Source of the DNA: Entophlyctis helioformis
Taxonomy: Eukaryota; Chytridiomycota; Chytridiomycetes; Chytridiales; Chytriomycetaceae
Assembly: GCA_025526915.1 (NCBI GenBank)
Contig: JAHLKH010000144.1
Coordinates: forward strand, 1 to 64,000
DNA: 64,000 bases
Direction: 5' to 3'
Part shown: positions 31,431 through 42,786 of the stretch, in pieces
Numbering within the stretch: the first letter of the stretch is position 1
How the letters are laid out: every line of letters starts with the position of its first letter
Notes under the pieces: generated by a model
Database searches by the model: none
Seen by the model: only the letters and a program-made list of their open reading frames with translations
Told to the model about the DNA's origin: nothing
Translations under genes and position numbers: made by a program

Positions 31431-32519
31431 ATGTCAACAAAAGCAGAAGCCAAGCCAGCCAAGCCGGCCAAGCAGGCGTCGAGTGTGGGCATGACGCTGC
31501 TGCATGTCGTTGGCGCTCTGTTGGTGCTGGTGCTGTCGCTCGCATCGGCCTCGTACGTCATCACCGAGACATGGGACTTTGGCGGTCTCTCTGACCACGC
31601 CGTCACGGCCTATCGCAGGGCGTTTCCTGTGAGTTCCAGCCAGCAGCACACCGTCACAGAGTGGCACTCGAGTGCGTGTCTGGAGTGCCGCCGCCCCTCA
31701 GCGTCTCGCTCCCATTGACCACCATGCATGGCTCGTGCGCCACAGAGTGTGGACTCTAAACTTGCCGTCGCCCCTGCTTCTGACGATGCCGGACAGCCCG
31801 CCCTCCGCGTCTTCACACCCGAAGAGCTTGCTCAGTACGACGGATCCGACCCGAACAAGCCCGTGTACCTGGCCATCCTGTGCGTCTCACACGCTGGCAT
31901 TGTGCTGGGCGTGCCCTACAAGCTGACATGCTCCTGGCTGGCCACAATCGCTCCGTCTCGCCGTCTGCCCCTTTGCTAAACGCCTGCCGCTAGCGGCAAG
32001 GTGTACGATGTGACGGCTGGCCGCAGCTACTATGGCAAGGCAAGAAGCCACATACCCGCACTCGCCCGTTGCTTTCATTCGATCATGATCTGACGCTTGC
32101 GAGCGCTTGGAATGGTGGCGTGTGGATGCATGAATGGATGATGGATGGATGGCTTGGATACAGGGTGGAAGCTACAGCTTCTTTTCGGGCAAGGATGCCA
32201 CACGAGCATACATTACAGGATGCTTTGACAAGGACCTGACGCACGATCTGCGCGGACTGACAGACCTCGAGATCAAGGTTGGCTCGCAATGGATTGCAAT
32301 GGATTGCATGGCGATGGCATGCATGCGTGCGTGCATACATGCAGGCAGACGCCGTACTGATGGATGGATGGATGGATGCTGCGATCCGCATGCTGGCGAC
32401 AGACGCTGTCGACCTGGACCGATTTCTACGAAAAGCACAAAAAGTACTTTGTGGTCGGCAGGGTCAATAACCCGCCGATTGATCCCAACTCGCCCATCCC
32501 CGAGCCGTGCGGCGGATAA
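31431..32519 (+). CDS. CYB5D2: Neuferricin-like cytochrome b5/MAPR-domain protein
   Basis: Membrane-anchored haem-binding protein of the MAPR family. Exons: 31431-31628, 31746-31879, 31994-32039, 32164-32277 and 32403-32519. The N-terminus MSTKAEAKPAK is followed by one hydrophobic helix (MTLLHVVGALLVLVLSLAS). The cytochrome b5-like domain reads RVFTPEELAQYDGSDPNKPV, YLAILGKVYDVTAGRSYYGK and GGSYSFFSGKDATRAYITG, with the MAPR-type Tyr residues, then STWTDFYEKHKKYFVVGRV. This follows neuferricin (CYB5D2) more closely than PGRMC. The intron after 32039 has a GC donor (AAG|GCAAGA). It ends PEPCGG and converges with the LRR gene. Confidence 0.88.
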
Positions 32520-32601
32520 GAGTGGCAGCACGGAGAGCCTTGTGGACTCGACAAACAAATGAACGCGAGTTGCAGCAATGGACTTGAAAGAAGCATCAGA
32601 T

Positions 32602-34819
32602 TCATAAGTAGGTGGTGGTGGTGGCGGGTGGTGGTGGTTGATTGTTACAGAGGAGATGAGAGGAGAGGGGAGAGGATGGGACGGGATGGGACAATGCGGG
32701 AGAGAGGCAAAGATGGACACGATTGATCAGAACTGAGCTTGCATGCCGTTGGCGGCGACATTTCCCCGCGTGTGCATTGTTTCCCATGGCATTGGCACCG
32801 GCATTACCAGCGCTGCTTGAGCCTGGCATCGGAAGGAAGCTCAGAGACCGGCTGGCGCGAAGGCCAGATGCAATCAGAGTTTTGCGAATGAGCTGCGACG
32901 CGCTCTGCTTGCGCTCTCGCGACTCTGGAGGCACGGGCAGCGACGGTAGGCTTGGACTCTTGACGATGGAGCTGAGCGGCAGGGCGGCTGAGAAGGACGA
33001 CGAGGACAGCGACGACGCAGACGAGGTGCGTTTGCGACGACGGCCATGCTCTGGCGAGTCTGGTGGGGTCGGGAGAGGCGTCGAGAAGACGGACGGAATA
33101 GGCGAGGGGGCTGTGCGTGGACGCGGGCCAAAGAGACTGGCGATGCGTTCCTGATCGTTGGCCCAGTGCTTGACACACAGCCTGTACTGCAGAGGCAATG
33201 CCACGCCGCTGCGATCTACAATGCGGACGTGGGTTGTGTATGTCTCAAAGTACGGGCCGCCGCAGAAGGAGCATTGGTGTGCGGACGCAAGATAGTCCTT
33301 GATCTCTGGCTGCGTGATGGACAGGATGGGCAGCTGCAGACGGACAATGGTGCGCGCAGCCAGTTCCTTGAGCGACGGCAGCACGGGAGGGCCAGAGGAT
33401 GGGATGGCGACCATTGGGCAGTCTGTGCACCCGATGCGACGCAGCTCTTTGAGCCGGCCAATCTCAGCAGGCAGGTAGTCGAGGGGGTTGTGGCTGACGT
33501 CGATCGAGACCAGGCTTTTGAGGGCCACGATCTCGGGCGGCAGCGACGAGATCTGGTTTTGCTCAAGAGACAGCGTGGTGAGCTTGGTGAGCGCCGCGAT
33601 GGTGACGGGGATGGACGTGAGCAGATTGTCGTTTGCCTTGAGCTCGACCAGCTTGGTCAGGAGCCCAATGGTGTCAGGCAGCGACGTGAGCCTGTTGTTG
33701 CCGACGGAGAGGCTCGTCAGGTTCTTGAGGTAGCCAATCTCTGCGGGGATCTCTGTCAGCTGGTTGCAGCATCTGCCGCCGACGAGAGCGGGAGGGATGC
33801 AGGGTTGTGTTGTGGTGGGGTGGGGTGGGGTCAGTCGACAGCCAGGTTGAGATGAACAGACGGCAGGCGGGCAGACACACGCACAGTTGCAGGGTCGTTG
33901 TGTTGAACAGCAGGCCAATGTGGCGCGACACGCGGATCAGGCTCTGCGAGCACGCGCCAATGACGGTCAGCGACTGCAGCTGGCCAAAGGTGAGGGTCTC
34001 GACGGTTGGGTCGCGGGCCAGCCGCTCCTCGGCGTACTTTGCTTCAAACTCGAACGAGTCGGCCAGCTGCGGCAGGATCAGCGGCAGCGTGTCGAGCAGC
34101 TCCTGGTCGCGGTCGAGCTCAGACAGCACGCCGCCGCCCGCTGCTGCATGGCCGCCAGTGGCGCCTTGCCAAGCCATGGTGCCAAAGACGTCGTCATGGT
34201 CGGCGAGGGCGGCACCGAGCGCATCGAGTCTGTGCGCCGGATTGCTGTTGATGACGGCCAGCCGAGAGGCATCGAGCACGGGGTGCGGCAAGGCGCCGAG
34301 CGCCGCGGACAGGGCGGCAGAGGCAGCCGCCGGAGCAGCAGCAGGTGCCGACGCAGCAGCCGAGGAGGGTGTGGAGAAGCGGCCGGAGCGAGAACTGTTG
34401 TTGCTGTTGGACCGGTGCACGGCCGCAGGAGCGCTTGCACCGGCGGGGGTGGCCGACAGAGGAGCGGCGACGGACGCAGGAGCCAGGCCAAGGGCGGCCA
34501 TGCGGTCCTCGAGAGCCGCTGCCGTCAGAGGCGCCAAGCCCGGCACGCTGCGGCCCGATGCCCGCCCTGCAGCGCCGTCTTGTTGTTGATGTTGATGCTG
34601 CTGTTGCTGTTGCTGTTGGTGCGTTGCATTGGCGACGGCCGTGTGTGCATCGGGCAGTGTGCCTGCTGCTGCGGCTGCCGTCGCTGCTGCCTCGGACGCT
34701 CGCTCTGCATGCTCTGCGGAGCCAGCAGCGCCCGCAGGCTCGGGGGCGGCGTCGAGAGCGGGCTGGCGGGCATAGGCAAAGGGCAGCGACGCCTGTTCCC
34801 TGGCAAGGCTGGCTCCCAT
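32602..34819 (-). CDS. Leucine-rich-repeat protein with C-terminal CxxC region
   Basis: Starts MGASLAREQASLPFAYAR, then a long Ala-rich, Gln-rich (CAA/CAG) low-complexity region. After an intron (about 33771-33893) come roughly six LRRs of the SHOC2/RAS-suppressor pattern: LTEIPAEIGYLKNLTSLSVG, NRLTSLPDTIGLLTKLVELK and ISSLPPEIVALKSLVSIDVS. A cysteine-containing segment (QCSFCGGPYFETYTTHVRIV, then LCVKHW) follows, a pairing seen in several fungal LRR proteins, then a Ser/Pro-rich tail. Likely a cytoplasmic scaffold; specific function unknown. The 3' end is uncertain because the frame runs through low-complexity sequence. Confidence 0.75.
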
Positions 34820-34914
34820 TGGCGGCTGGGTGAAGCTGGCTGGCTGGCTGGGTGACTGGTCAGCGGCTGTGCTGTGGCGAGGGAAATTTGGCCGTTTTCA
34901 TTTCAAACGACGAC
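34820..34914. promoter_or_regulatory. Divergent spacer LRR gene / HAUS1-like gene
   Basis: 95 bp between start codons. No factor site recognised. Confidence 0.35.
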
Positions 34915-35916
34915 ATGTCCGCTACACAGACCGACGCACCGACCGACGCCGCCCTCACGGCCATGGCCTGCATCCTGCTTGCGCTGTCCAGCCCCGCTGC
35001 CTCGCCGGTGCCGCCCGTGCCGCCCTCGCCCTCCGAGCCGTCCATGTCCGTGTGAGTGGGCCGCCACCAAACGGCCGCCACCAAACGGCCGCCAAGCCAG
35101 CGGCCTGCAACTGACAGCGTCGCCTTCCAACCGTCCAGCCACGATCTGCTCGTCGCCGTGTCCGACCTGCACGACCGCCACTTTGCCCTCTCGCGCCTGG
35201 CCGCTGCCCAGCTGCGCCTCCTGGACAGGCTGGCGGCCGTGTCTGCCCTGGGCCGCTCTGTGGCTGAACGGTGCGTCTGTCCGTCTGTCCGTCTGTCTGT
35301 CCGTCTGTCCGTCTCCTGCCTGCTAACACTGCACCTCAACGGCACGTCATCGGACAGAACATCCACAGCGGCCGCTGCAGAGACGGACGCCATCGACAAG
35401 GTCACCACGACCTGGACCCACAACCTGGCCAACATGCACGACAAGCAGATCGAGTACAGATCGCGGCTCGCTGTCGCTCCCTCCAGGCCAGATGCTGCAT
35501 CAGGTGCCAGCACAGCGTCCGCCTCTGCATCATCTGCGCTACTGCCGTCTGGGCGGCACGCTGGCCCGTCTCTGTCTGAGCTGGATGCCCGTGTGCGCGC
35601 TGCTGCCAGCCACGCTGCCTCGCTGTCCATGCAGCTCGCCGCGTTTAAGCAGCTACCTCCCAGTCTGACTCTGGCGGGCGTCAAGCTCGAAGCCCTGCGC
35701 GAGTCCGTCCGCCATGCCAACGCAGAGCGCAACAGCCAGTGGACGAACGCAACAGGCGGAAAGATGAGCATGGACGCGAGCATGGACAGCATGGACGCGA
35801 GTCGGCTGGACGTCAGCGACGGCTTGCTCTCCACACCAGTGTCCCCGGCTTGGCCATCCATCCACCACAGCGGCAGTGATCCGTTCGACACCTCCCACGA
35901 CTCTCGCGAGCTGTGA
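34915..35916 (+). CDS. Coiled-coil protein, possible augmin subunit HAUS1
   Basis: Three exons: 34915-35052 (MSATQTDAPTD...), about 35139-35271 and 35360-35916. The splices TCC GT|C and GAA CG|A keep one frame. Segments LLVAVSDLHDRHFALSRLAA and MQLAAFKQLPPSLTLAGVKL followed by EALRESVRHAN resemble human HAUS1 (YLNALVDSAVALETKDTSLA; LESYLDLMPNPSLAQVKIEE). The length, about 275 residues, also fits HAUS1. Augmin branches spindle microtubules and is absent from yeasts. The similarity is weak and low in complexity, so this is a suggestion only. It ends DTSHDSREL. The 279-bp spacer to SCYL1 holds nothing recognised. Confidence 0.55.
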
Positions 35917-36195
35917 TGCGCTGCACGACTCTGAGCTTCTCTGTACTGCAAATGAACGTTGCGTTGCATCTCAGTCGAGGCGTCCAAGCGGCCCAGCTGG
36001 ACACGTGCCGCAACAAGAAGAGCATGCTGCCACTGCCGACACTCGTCCATGGTCCAGACGATCGCACTGTGGCATCTGTGCTTTGGACACCGGCCGCCCC
36101 AACAGACGCACCTGCAAGTTGTCTGCGCAGGCGGCGTGCTCTGAGATCGTGGCATTATTCAACGTTCACCTCTTGCAACAAACAAGCAGCCCACG

Positions 36196-39100
36196 ATGGC
36201 GTCGTTTGTGTCCAACTTCGCCTCGACGCTGTCCAAGGCGCTTGGTCCGCAGGGCCCACCGCTGCCCTTCTCCATCGGTCCCATGGTGCAGGACCAGCCC
36301 GGCCCAGAGTCGCCGTGGGCCTTGCATTCGGGCACCCGAAAGGTGCGCCATCGGCGCCAAGCCGCTCCACGTTGCCGCCAGCACTGCGCCAGACACTGAC
36401 GCTTGTGCTTGCGGTTGTGCGGCAACGATAACGGCAACGGCAACGGCAACGGCGACGGCAACGGCAACGGCCTCGCACGGCGTGCTGCATGCTGCATGCT
36501 GCACGCTATCGGCTGCGTGTGCCGCCCCTCCAGGACGACCAGTCGCAGGTCGCCGTCTTTGTGTTTGACATCCAGCGCAACAGAGACAAGCTGCCGCTCG
36601 CCCAGAACTCCCTGCGCAGAGCAAAGACCATCCGCCACCCCGACGTGCTGCGCTTCATTGACGGCTGCGAGGTGGGCGTGCTGCATGCCGCGGGACGCTG
36701 GCTGAATGCCTTGTCTAACCCACGGCCTCCTTCCACGCTCGCCTCTCCCGCCTGCAGACAGACACGCAGGTCATCATCGGAACCGAGCCCGTCGTGCCGC
36801 TGGCCGTCCAGCTGCGCACGGCTCGCGACGACAACCTCATCAGCTTTGGCCTGCACAAGATCGCCAGTGCCCTCAAGTTCCTCAACGTCGACTGCAGCTT
36901 GATCCACGGCAGCGTGCGGCTGAGCTCCGTCTTCACCACCCCTGCCGGCGAATGGAAGTGCGTCCCATCCACTGCCTGACTTGAATCGCGTCGCATGGCC
37001 GTCCTTCAAGACGCTCACATTCGCCGTGCATCGACAGGATTGGCGGCCTCGACTTCCTGTGCTCGCTGGCCGAAGACAACCCGCCGCTCATTCGCTATGC
37101 TGGATCAATCCTGGCATACTCCAAATACTCGCCTCCAGAGTTTTCCAAGGATCCCGCCGGTGCCCTTCGCAGGTTAGTCTGTGTGCACAGCGCACACGTC
37201 CCAGCCGACCCATCAGTCACAAACACACCATGCTTACTGCTCACAAACTTTTACGGATTGGCAGCAATCCGATGCATCTCTTGGACACTTGGGGATACGC
37301 GTGTCTCATCCACGAGGTCTTCAATGGCCCATTCTCGCGTCCAGACGACCTTGGCGCGAATGGCCGCATCCCTGCATCGCTTGCATCGCTCTACCAGAAG
37401 CTGCGCCACCAAAACCCAAAGATGCGTCCAAACTTTGAGCGTCTGCTTGTTGCTGGCTCGGCCCCTGGCGCGTACTTCCACAATGACTTTATCATGACGA
37501 GCCTGTTCCTCGAGCAGATTGCTCTCAAGGACGCCGCAGAAAAGGACTCGTATCTGACGTACGCCGGTGATCCATGCTTGCGGTGGCTTGATGAGCGATG
37601 CACTTGTGGCTCGGTTGTGACTGGCTGACGCTCGTGTTTTACAGCAAAATCAACTTGTCTGTCGAGACATTCCCCATTGACTTTTGCAAGTACAAGATCT
37701 TGCCCGAAATCATCAAGGCCCTCGAGTTTGGCGGTGCGGGTGCCAAGGCCCTCAATCCTATCCTCAAAATTGGCTCGCGTCTCAGCCACGCAGAGTTTGA
37801 CACACTCATCGTGCCCATCGTGGTCAAGCTGTTCTCGTCGCCCGATCGTGCCATCCGCGTCACGCTCTGCGAGAACCTGACCCATTACATTGGCCATCTC
37901 TCGCAAAAGATTGTGTCGGACAAGATCTTTCCCAACCTGGCTACTGGATTCGGTGACACGAGCGCCATTGTCCGCGAAAGCACACTCAAGTCGATCCCCG
38001 TCATCATCCCCAAGCTCTCGGAGCGCATCATCAACAACGATCTTCTGCGCTATCTTGCCCGCCTGCAAGCCGACGAAGAGCCTGGCATCCGCACCAACAC
38101 CACCATCTGCATTGGCAATATCAGCCGCAACATGAGCGACGCTGTCCGCAAAAAGGTGCTCGTTACGGCGTTTGTGCGCAGCTTGCATGACCCATTCCCG
38201 CCGGCACGTAACGCAGGCTTGCTCGCACTCGCAGCCACCGTCGATCAATACGATCCCGCCGAGCTCGCACAGCGCGTTCTCCCAAGCGTGTCGCCACTGC
38301 TCTTGGACTCTGAGAAGTGAGCCGAGACATGCTGCTTGATCCGTTGCATGATATCTGTGCCTCACACACGCGCATCTCCATCCTGGATAGGTCTATCCGC
38401 ACACAGGCACTCAAGAACATGGCGTTGTTCCTCAAGCGCATCGAAGCTGCAGCAGATGCAATGGTGAGTTGGTCATGGCCGCTCACTCACACACGTCTGG
38501 AACTGACAGTCTTGAACGAGGACAGCCCGAGACTGCACAGCTGCCTGCCAATGGCGCATCCCAAGCAGGTGCGGCCGATCCAGCCGCTGCTGGTGCGAAT
38601 GGCTCTGCAGATGGATGGGCTGGCTGGGCCATCTCCGCAGTCTCGTCGCGACTCGGTGGTTCAGGAACAACGCCCCGCGAGTCCACGTCTAGCGGCCCGA
38701 CATCCGCATCGCCGAGTCCAACTGGCGGCTCGGCAACCGCTCTAGCGCCAGTATCTCCTGCCAACGGAAGCGTCGGTGCCTCTGCGCCGCAATCCACTGC
38801 TGGCGCTGCTGCTGCTACTGCTGCCAAACCGTCTGGTTCCGTGTCCGCGTTCAAACCGTCGTCGCTTGGACTTGCTGCGTCTGCATCTGCCCCTGGTGCG
38901 GTATCCTCGTTCGGATCGGCGTCGTTTGGATCGTCATCGTCATCGTCGGCAACTGTTTCCTTGCCGCCAAAGCCCGCTGGCGCAAGCATCTTGTCTGCCC
39001 CGTCCCTCGGTTCTGCACGTACAGCAACAAATGGGTCGGCGGCCAAGGTGGATGCTGGATGGGATGTCGACGACTGGGGAATGGATGAGCCTCTGGATAC

Positions 39101-39433
39101 CAAACCGCCATCGTCCTTTATCCCAACACTACCGCCGCCGCCGCCATCCAAACCGGCTGCCAAACCTGCTGCTGCTGCCGGTGGATGGGATACTTGGGAC
39201 GACGACTGGTCCGGGAACTCTGCACCTGCAGCTGTGTCTGTACCTGCATCTGTGCCATCTGCTACAGTGCCATCCGACAGCCATGCTGGTATGACACCTG
39301 CACAAAGACGAGAGGTACGCGTGGCGCTGCTTTGGAAAACGAATGTCATGTCCTCACTAACTCGCTGCATCAGGCTCTGGCAGCGCAACGGGAGGCAAGA
39401 AAGGCTGCTCGGATGGCAACGAAGCAGACATGA
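36196..39433 (+). CDS. SCYL1: SCYL1/Cex1-type pseudokinase with HEAT repeats
   Basis: N-terminal kinase-like protein acting in Golgi-ER (COPI) traffic and tRNA export in the family. It begins MASFVSNFASTLSKALG. The kinase-like part reads SQVAVFVFDIQRN, LRRAKTIRHPDVLRFIDGCE, QVIIGTEPVVPLAVQL, ISFGLHKIASALKFLN, CSLIHGSVRLSSVFTTPAGE and WKIGGLDFLCSL, without HRD or DFG catalytic motifs. HEAT repeats follow (KYKILPEIIKALEFGGAGAK, LVTAFVRSLHDPFPPARNAG). The C-terminal part is Ser/Ala/Pro-rich and Trp/Asp motifs GWDVDDWGM and GWDTWDDDW lead to a final basic exon ALAAQREARKAARMATKQT. About nine introns; one holds a (GGCAAC)n repeat. Confidence 0.92.
36431..36471 (+). repeat. (GGCAAC)n hexanucleotide repeat in a SCYL1 intron
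   Basis: Six to seven units, one GGCGAC variant, in the first SCYL1 intron. Confidence 0.9.
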
Positions 39434-42388
39434 TCAACCGGAGTTCCACAATATACACATTGTTCATGATGGACCTGTTCATGATTCTGAAGTTTCGGCA
39501 GCTGTTCGGACTTGAGAATTGATGCTGGGATACTTGTTGAGCAGCGTCGTGTTCACTCTCTCATGCTCCAGGTCAATGTGGGGTCATTATTGCCCAGACA
39601 CGCTCACCACGATCAATGGTCAGTCCGAGTACCACAATAGCAAGCAGGGCACAGCCCGTTGCCGCACGTACCATGATGCCCTGCAGTCTACAAGCCGTGG
39701 GATGCCAACGAATGGCTGCCTCCCCACCTCCCACTTGCCATTCGCCGCCATCAGATCGTTCTTTGACCGCCGTGCGACTTGATCTTCCTGCTTCCTGACC
39801 ACTTGCATTCAATCGCCTACTGCTTGCTCTTCACCTCACACTTGTCGTCTTGCGTCGCCTCTATCTTGTCCGTGCTTGCCTGCTTGCTTGCACTGCTTGC
39901 TTGTCATTGCCTTTCGTCTTGGATCCGTTCATTGACTTGCTCTTGCAGTTCACCGTCTGGTTCACAAACCTCACTGATTCACTCACAATGCACTTGATCG
40001 TCCATCGGATGTTGAGGCGGTCACAAGTGTCAGCGTGAGCAAGCAGAACGAGACCACAGGCGATGCATGCGAGTGTGCAGCAATGCCTTCTCACTCAGCC
40101 ATCCATCCATCCGTCCATGCGATGCCTTTGCAAGCAGCCAGCCGCGTGTTCGTCGGTCGTGAGAGTCAGCGTCCAGCAGACTGACAACAGACAGACGGCT
40201 TGCCAAGCATGCAGCCACTCCCACAAACCGACTCCTAATCGAGTGCAGGCACTGGCACTCACGCCAGCCCTCACACTCGACGCTCGCCACCAAGCGCCAC
40301 CAGCCGATCTTGCCCCTTGACCGACGAAACGGCTTCACGCGACACTGTTCATCTGCTGGCGCTGCCTTGAGCTTGCCGGATACTGCGCCAGGTGTTCGCT
40401 TCCCCTTGGCTCTGCAGCTGCGGTGCATGTGGGCAGGCGGCCAGGCTGTCAGCCGCCATACAGACTCGCAGCAACAGGCCGTGCCAGCCGCTTGCCCCTT
40501 GCCCGTTCATGCTGCGCCGATGCTCCTCTTGCAGCCCAGTCGTCGACCTCTCACGACAGCCCGCCCCACACAGCAGCTGCCACACTCAGCAACCAAGACC
40601 CATGCAGTGCCATCTGCTGCACACTCCAGAAGCCCGCCAACCAACCAGCCAGTCAGCCGGTTAGCCAGTCAGTCAAGCAAGCAAGCAAGCCAAGGCACCG
40701 CCAGCCGCCGTCGCTGTGCAGCCGCTGTTCCTCTTGGCGACCCACGGCGTGCGGTGTCTGTCGAGGCGGTCGTGCCCTCGCTGTGCTGCTCGCAGACACC
40801 GCAGACACTGCAGTGTCATCAAGCGTGCCTGTGCCGACCGCCTGCAGAGCATCCATGGCTGCCGGCTTGGACCCACGAGTCTGCCTGCGGATCGGCGTGC
40901 GGCTTGCCGATGGATGCTGCGTGGGATGCGCCGTCGAGTCGAGCAGCCAAGAGGGCGGATTCGGTCGCATGGAACGAGGAAGAGGCGTCGGTCAGTCATG
41001 GCAGGGGAGGCTTGGCCAGCCACATCAGCGCCACAAGCAGAGTGTCCCCATCGTCACATCGTCGCATCGTGGCTGCCGGTGGATGCTGCGATGGCCACGC
41101 ACACGTCATCGCCGCTGCCGCGCCATCTCCACGTCGCGACCGCGTCACTGGAAGCGAGCGGATCCAACGCGACTCACGGCTGGCGACTGGGCGAGCCGTC
41201 TGCAGGCACGCACTCGCTGGAAACGCTGCTGCCGTGCTGCGATAGGCGGCATGCCAGCCACCGGCAAGTCGGCCATGCAGACGGACGGCGTGCGGCACGC
41301 AGGCAGGCAGGCAGTGACGGCGGGAGAGGGGCGGCAGACCGTCGCTACTCATGCTCTCTGTTGCTGGGAAACAACAGACAACAGAGCGGAGTGGCACGGT
41401 CGCCCATCACCGCAGACGAGGGGATGGCAGCAGACAAGGCAGGCAAGGCAGGCAAGGCAGACAAGGCATACAGAGACAGCAGCATGTGCAGAGTGTATGC
41501 AGTGAGAGCGAGAGGACAATGTGCCACGTACCTGCTGGTCTGTGGTCTGGTGTCTGGCTGCTGTATCTTGGAAGGAAAAGCATGCGGAATGTGTGGGCGG
41601 AGAACAGACAGGAGGGCGGAGAACAAACAGGAGGGCAGGCAGACATGCGAGTGTGCTGTGGGTTTGACAAGAGCGGCTGGCTGCCATGCAGGCTGTCGCA
41701 CGCTCCACGAGCAACAGCAGCAGCGACACACAGCCACACACGGCAAGAAGAGTCTTACTGTCGTTCTTGGCAAACACGTGTCGCAGATAGCTGGTCAGGC
41801 CGCGACCGCCTTGTTGTGTGTAAGGAAAGAGCAGGCAATTGGCACGACACACGGATGCTGCAAAGGCAGTCATGCAGATCCAGCTGTGACCAGCCAACTG
41901 ATGGCATGCTGGCAATGGAGACCGTCACATTGGCTGCAGGCAGTCGATGGCAAGGCAACGCATGGCATGCTCTTGGGGCAGCCAGCAGCAGGCGTGCTGG
42001 CTGTGCGTCTGATGGCCCAGCACCTCGCCCTGCCACTGGCAATGTGCTGCAGTGCCGGCAGACTCGCCAGCCAAACAATGCGCGTTGAGAGCGTGTCCAT
42101 GCGCGTCGTGTGTCGCGAATGCTGCTCGCAGGCCCGACGCGTGGCTGTGGAATGGCTGCGGATGGACTGTCGAGCGCTGTGATGCGACGCACACGCATCA
42201 TCCCCGCACCTTCACGCCTTGCTTGCTTAACGCGGCAGATAGCATTCAATTGCCAACGCCTCGTCCATCTGCCCGCTATGCAATATGGAAATGTATACGT
42301 CTCTGGATGGTGATGCATTGCCGTGGCCATCGAGTCGCTTTATTGGCAGTGGCAGTGGCAGTGGCAGTGGCAGTGGCAGACTGAGATT
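39434..42388. other. Gene-poor stretch, no gene supported
   Basis: Nearly 3 kb with no recognisable protein. Long open frames exist on + (about 40310-42182) in all three phases at once, with Cys/Arg/His/Ser-rich composition typical of GC-rich noncoding DNA. Short tetranucleotide-like runs (CAGC/CAGT/AAGC near 40640-40690, AAGGCAGGC near 41430-41465) and a (GGCAGT)n array (42349-42379) are present. No RNA gene recognised. Confidence 0.5.
42349..42379 (+). repeat. (GGCAGT)n repeat
   Basis: Five GGCAGT units immediately before the NSUN2-derived fragment. Confidence 0.9.
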
Positions 42389-42786
42389 CACTCGTCTTGG
42401 CACGGAAGAACGGCAGCACAATAGGCACAGACACGCTGTTGTTGGCATGGGCAGATGGATGGAAGTCAGCCGTGGCGAGTGAGAACACGCCGTGTTGGGC
42501 AAGGACACCAAAGGAGCAAGCAGTCCAAGGCCACTCACGATCCGGTGTAGTCGGACTCAAGCAAAGGCTCAAACCGCAGCAGACAGCTGTCCATGGCTGG
42601 TGGGCGACCATCCATCCATCCATCCATCCATCCATCCATCCATCCATCCAAGGCGGCATGTCAGCGAGTGGTCTTGTCTGGCATTGCTGGCAATGAGCAG
42701 AGTATCCACAAGAGCATACCGAGCTGAGAAAAGCGCTCGCGATCGACGCCAGAGAACTCGGAGAGCATCGGATGCTCATGCTTGAT
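42389..42786 (-). pseudogene. Duplicated NSUN2 3' fragment
   Basis: Aligns with high identity to NSUN2 positions 47363-47747, same orientation. It keeps an exon ([17 protein letters not shown]), the following GT donor and the next exon end (NSVSVPIVLPFFRAKTS), but no other NSUN2 exons flank it. Main length difference is the (CCAT)n tract in the intron, longer here. An isolated gene fragment, so presumed nonfunctional. Confidence 0.85.

Noticed and set aside
40310..42182. Long overlapping + strand frames of about 300-490 codons
   Set aside because: Open in three phases at once, with Cys/Arg/His/Ser-rich composition, no domain and no splice logic; expected in GC-rich DNA with few stop codons.
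42608..42652. Regular short repeats that might suggest a CRISPR array
   Set aside because: Pure (CCAT)n without spacers; the host is eukaryotic.
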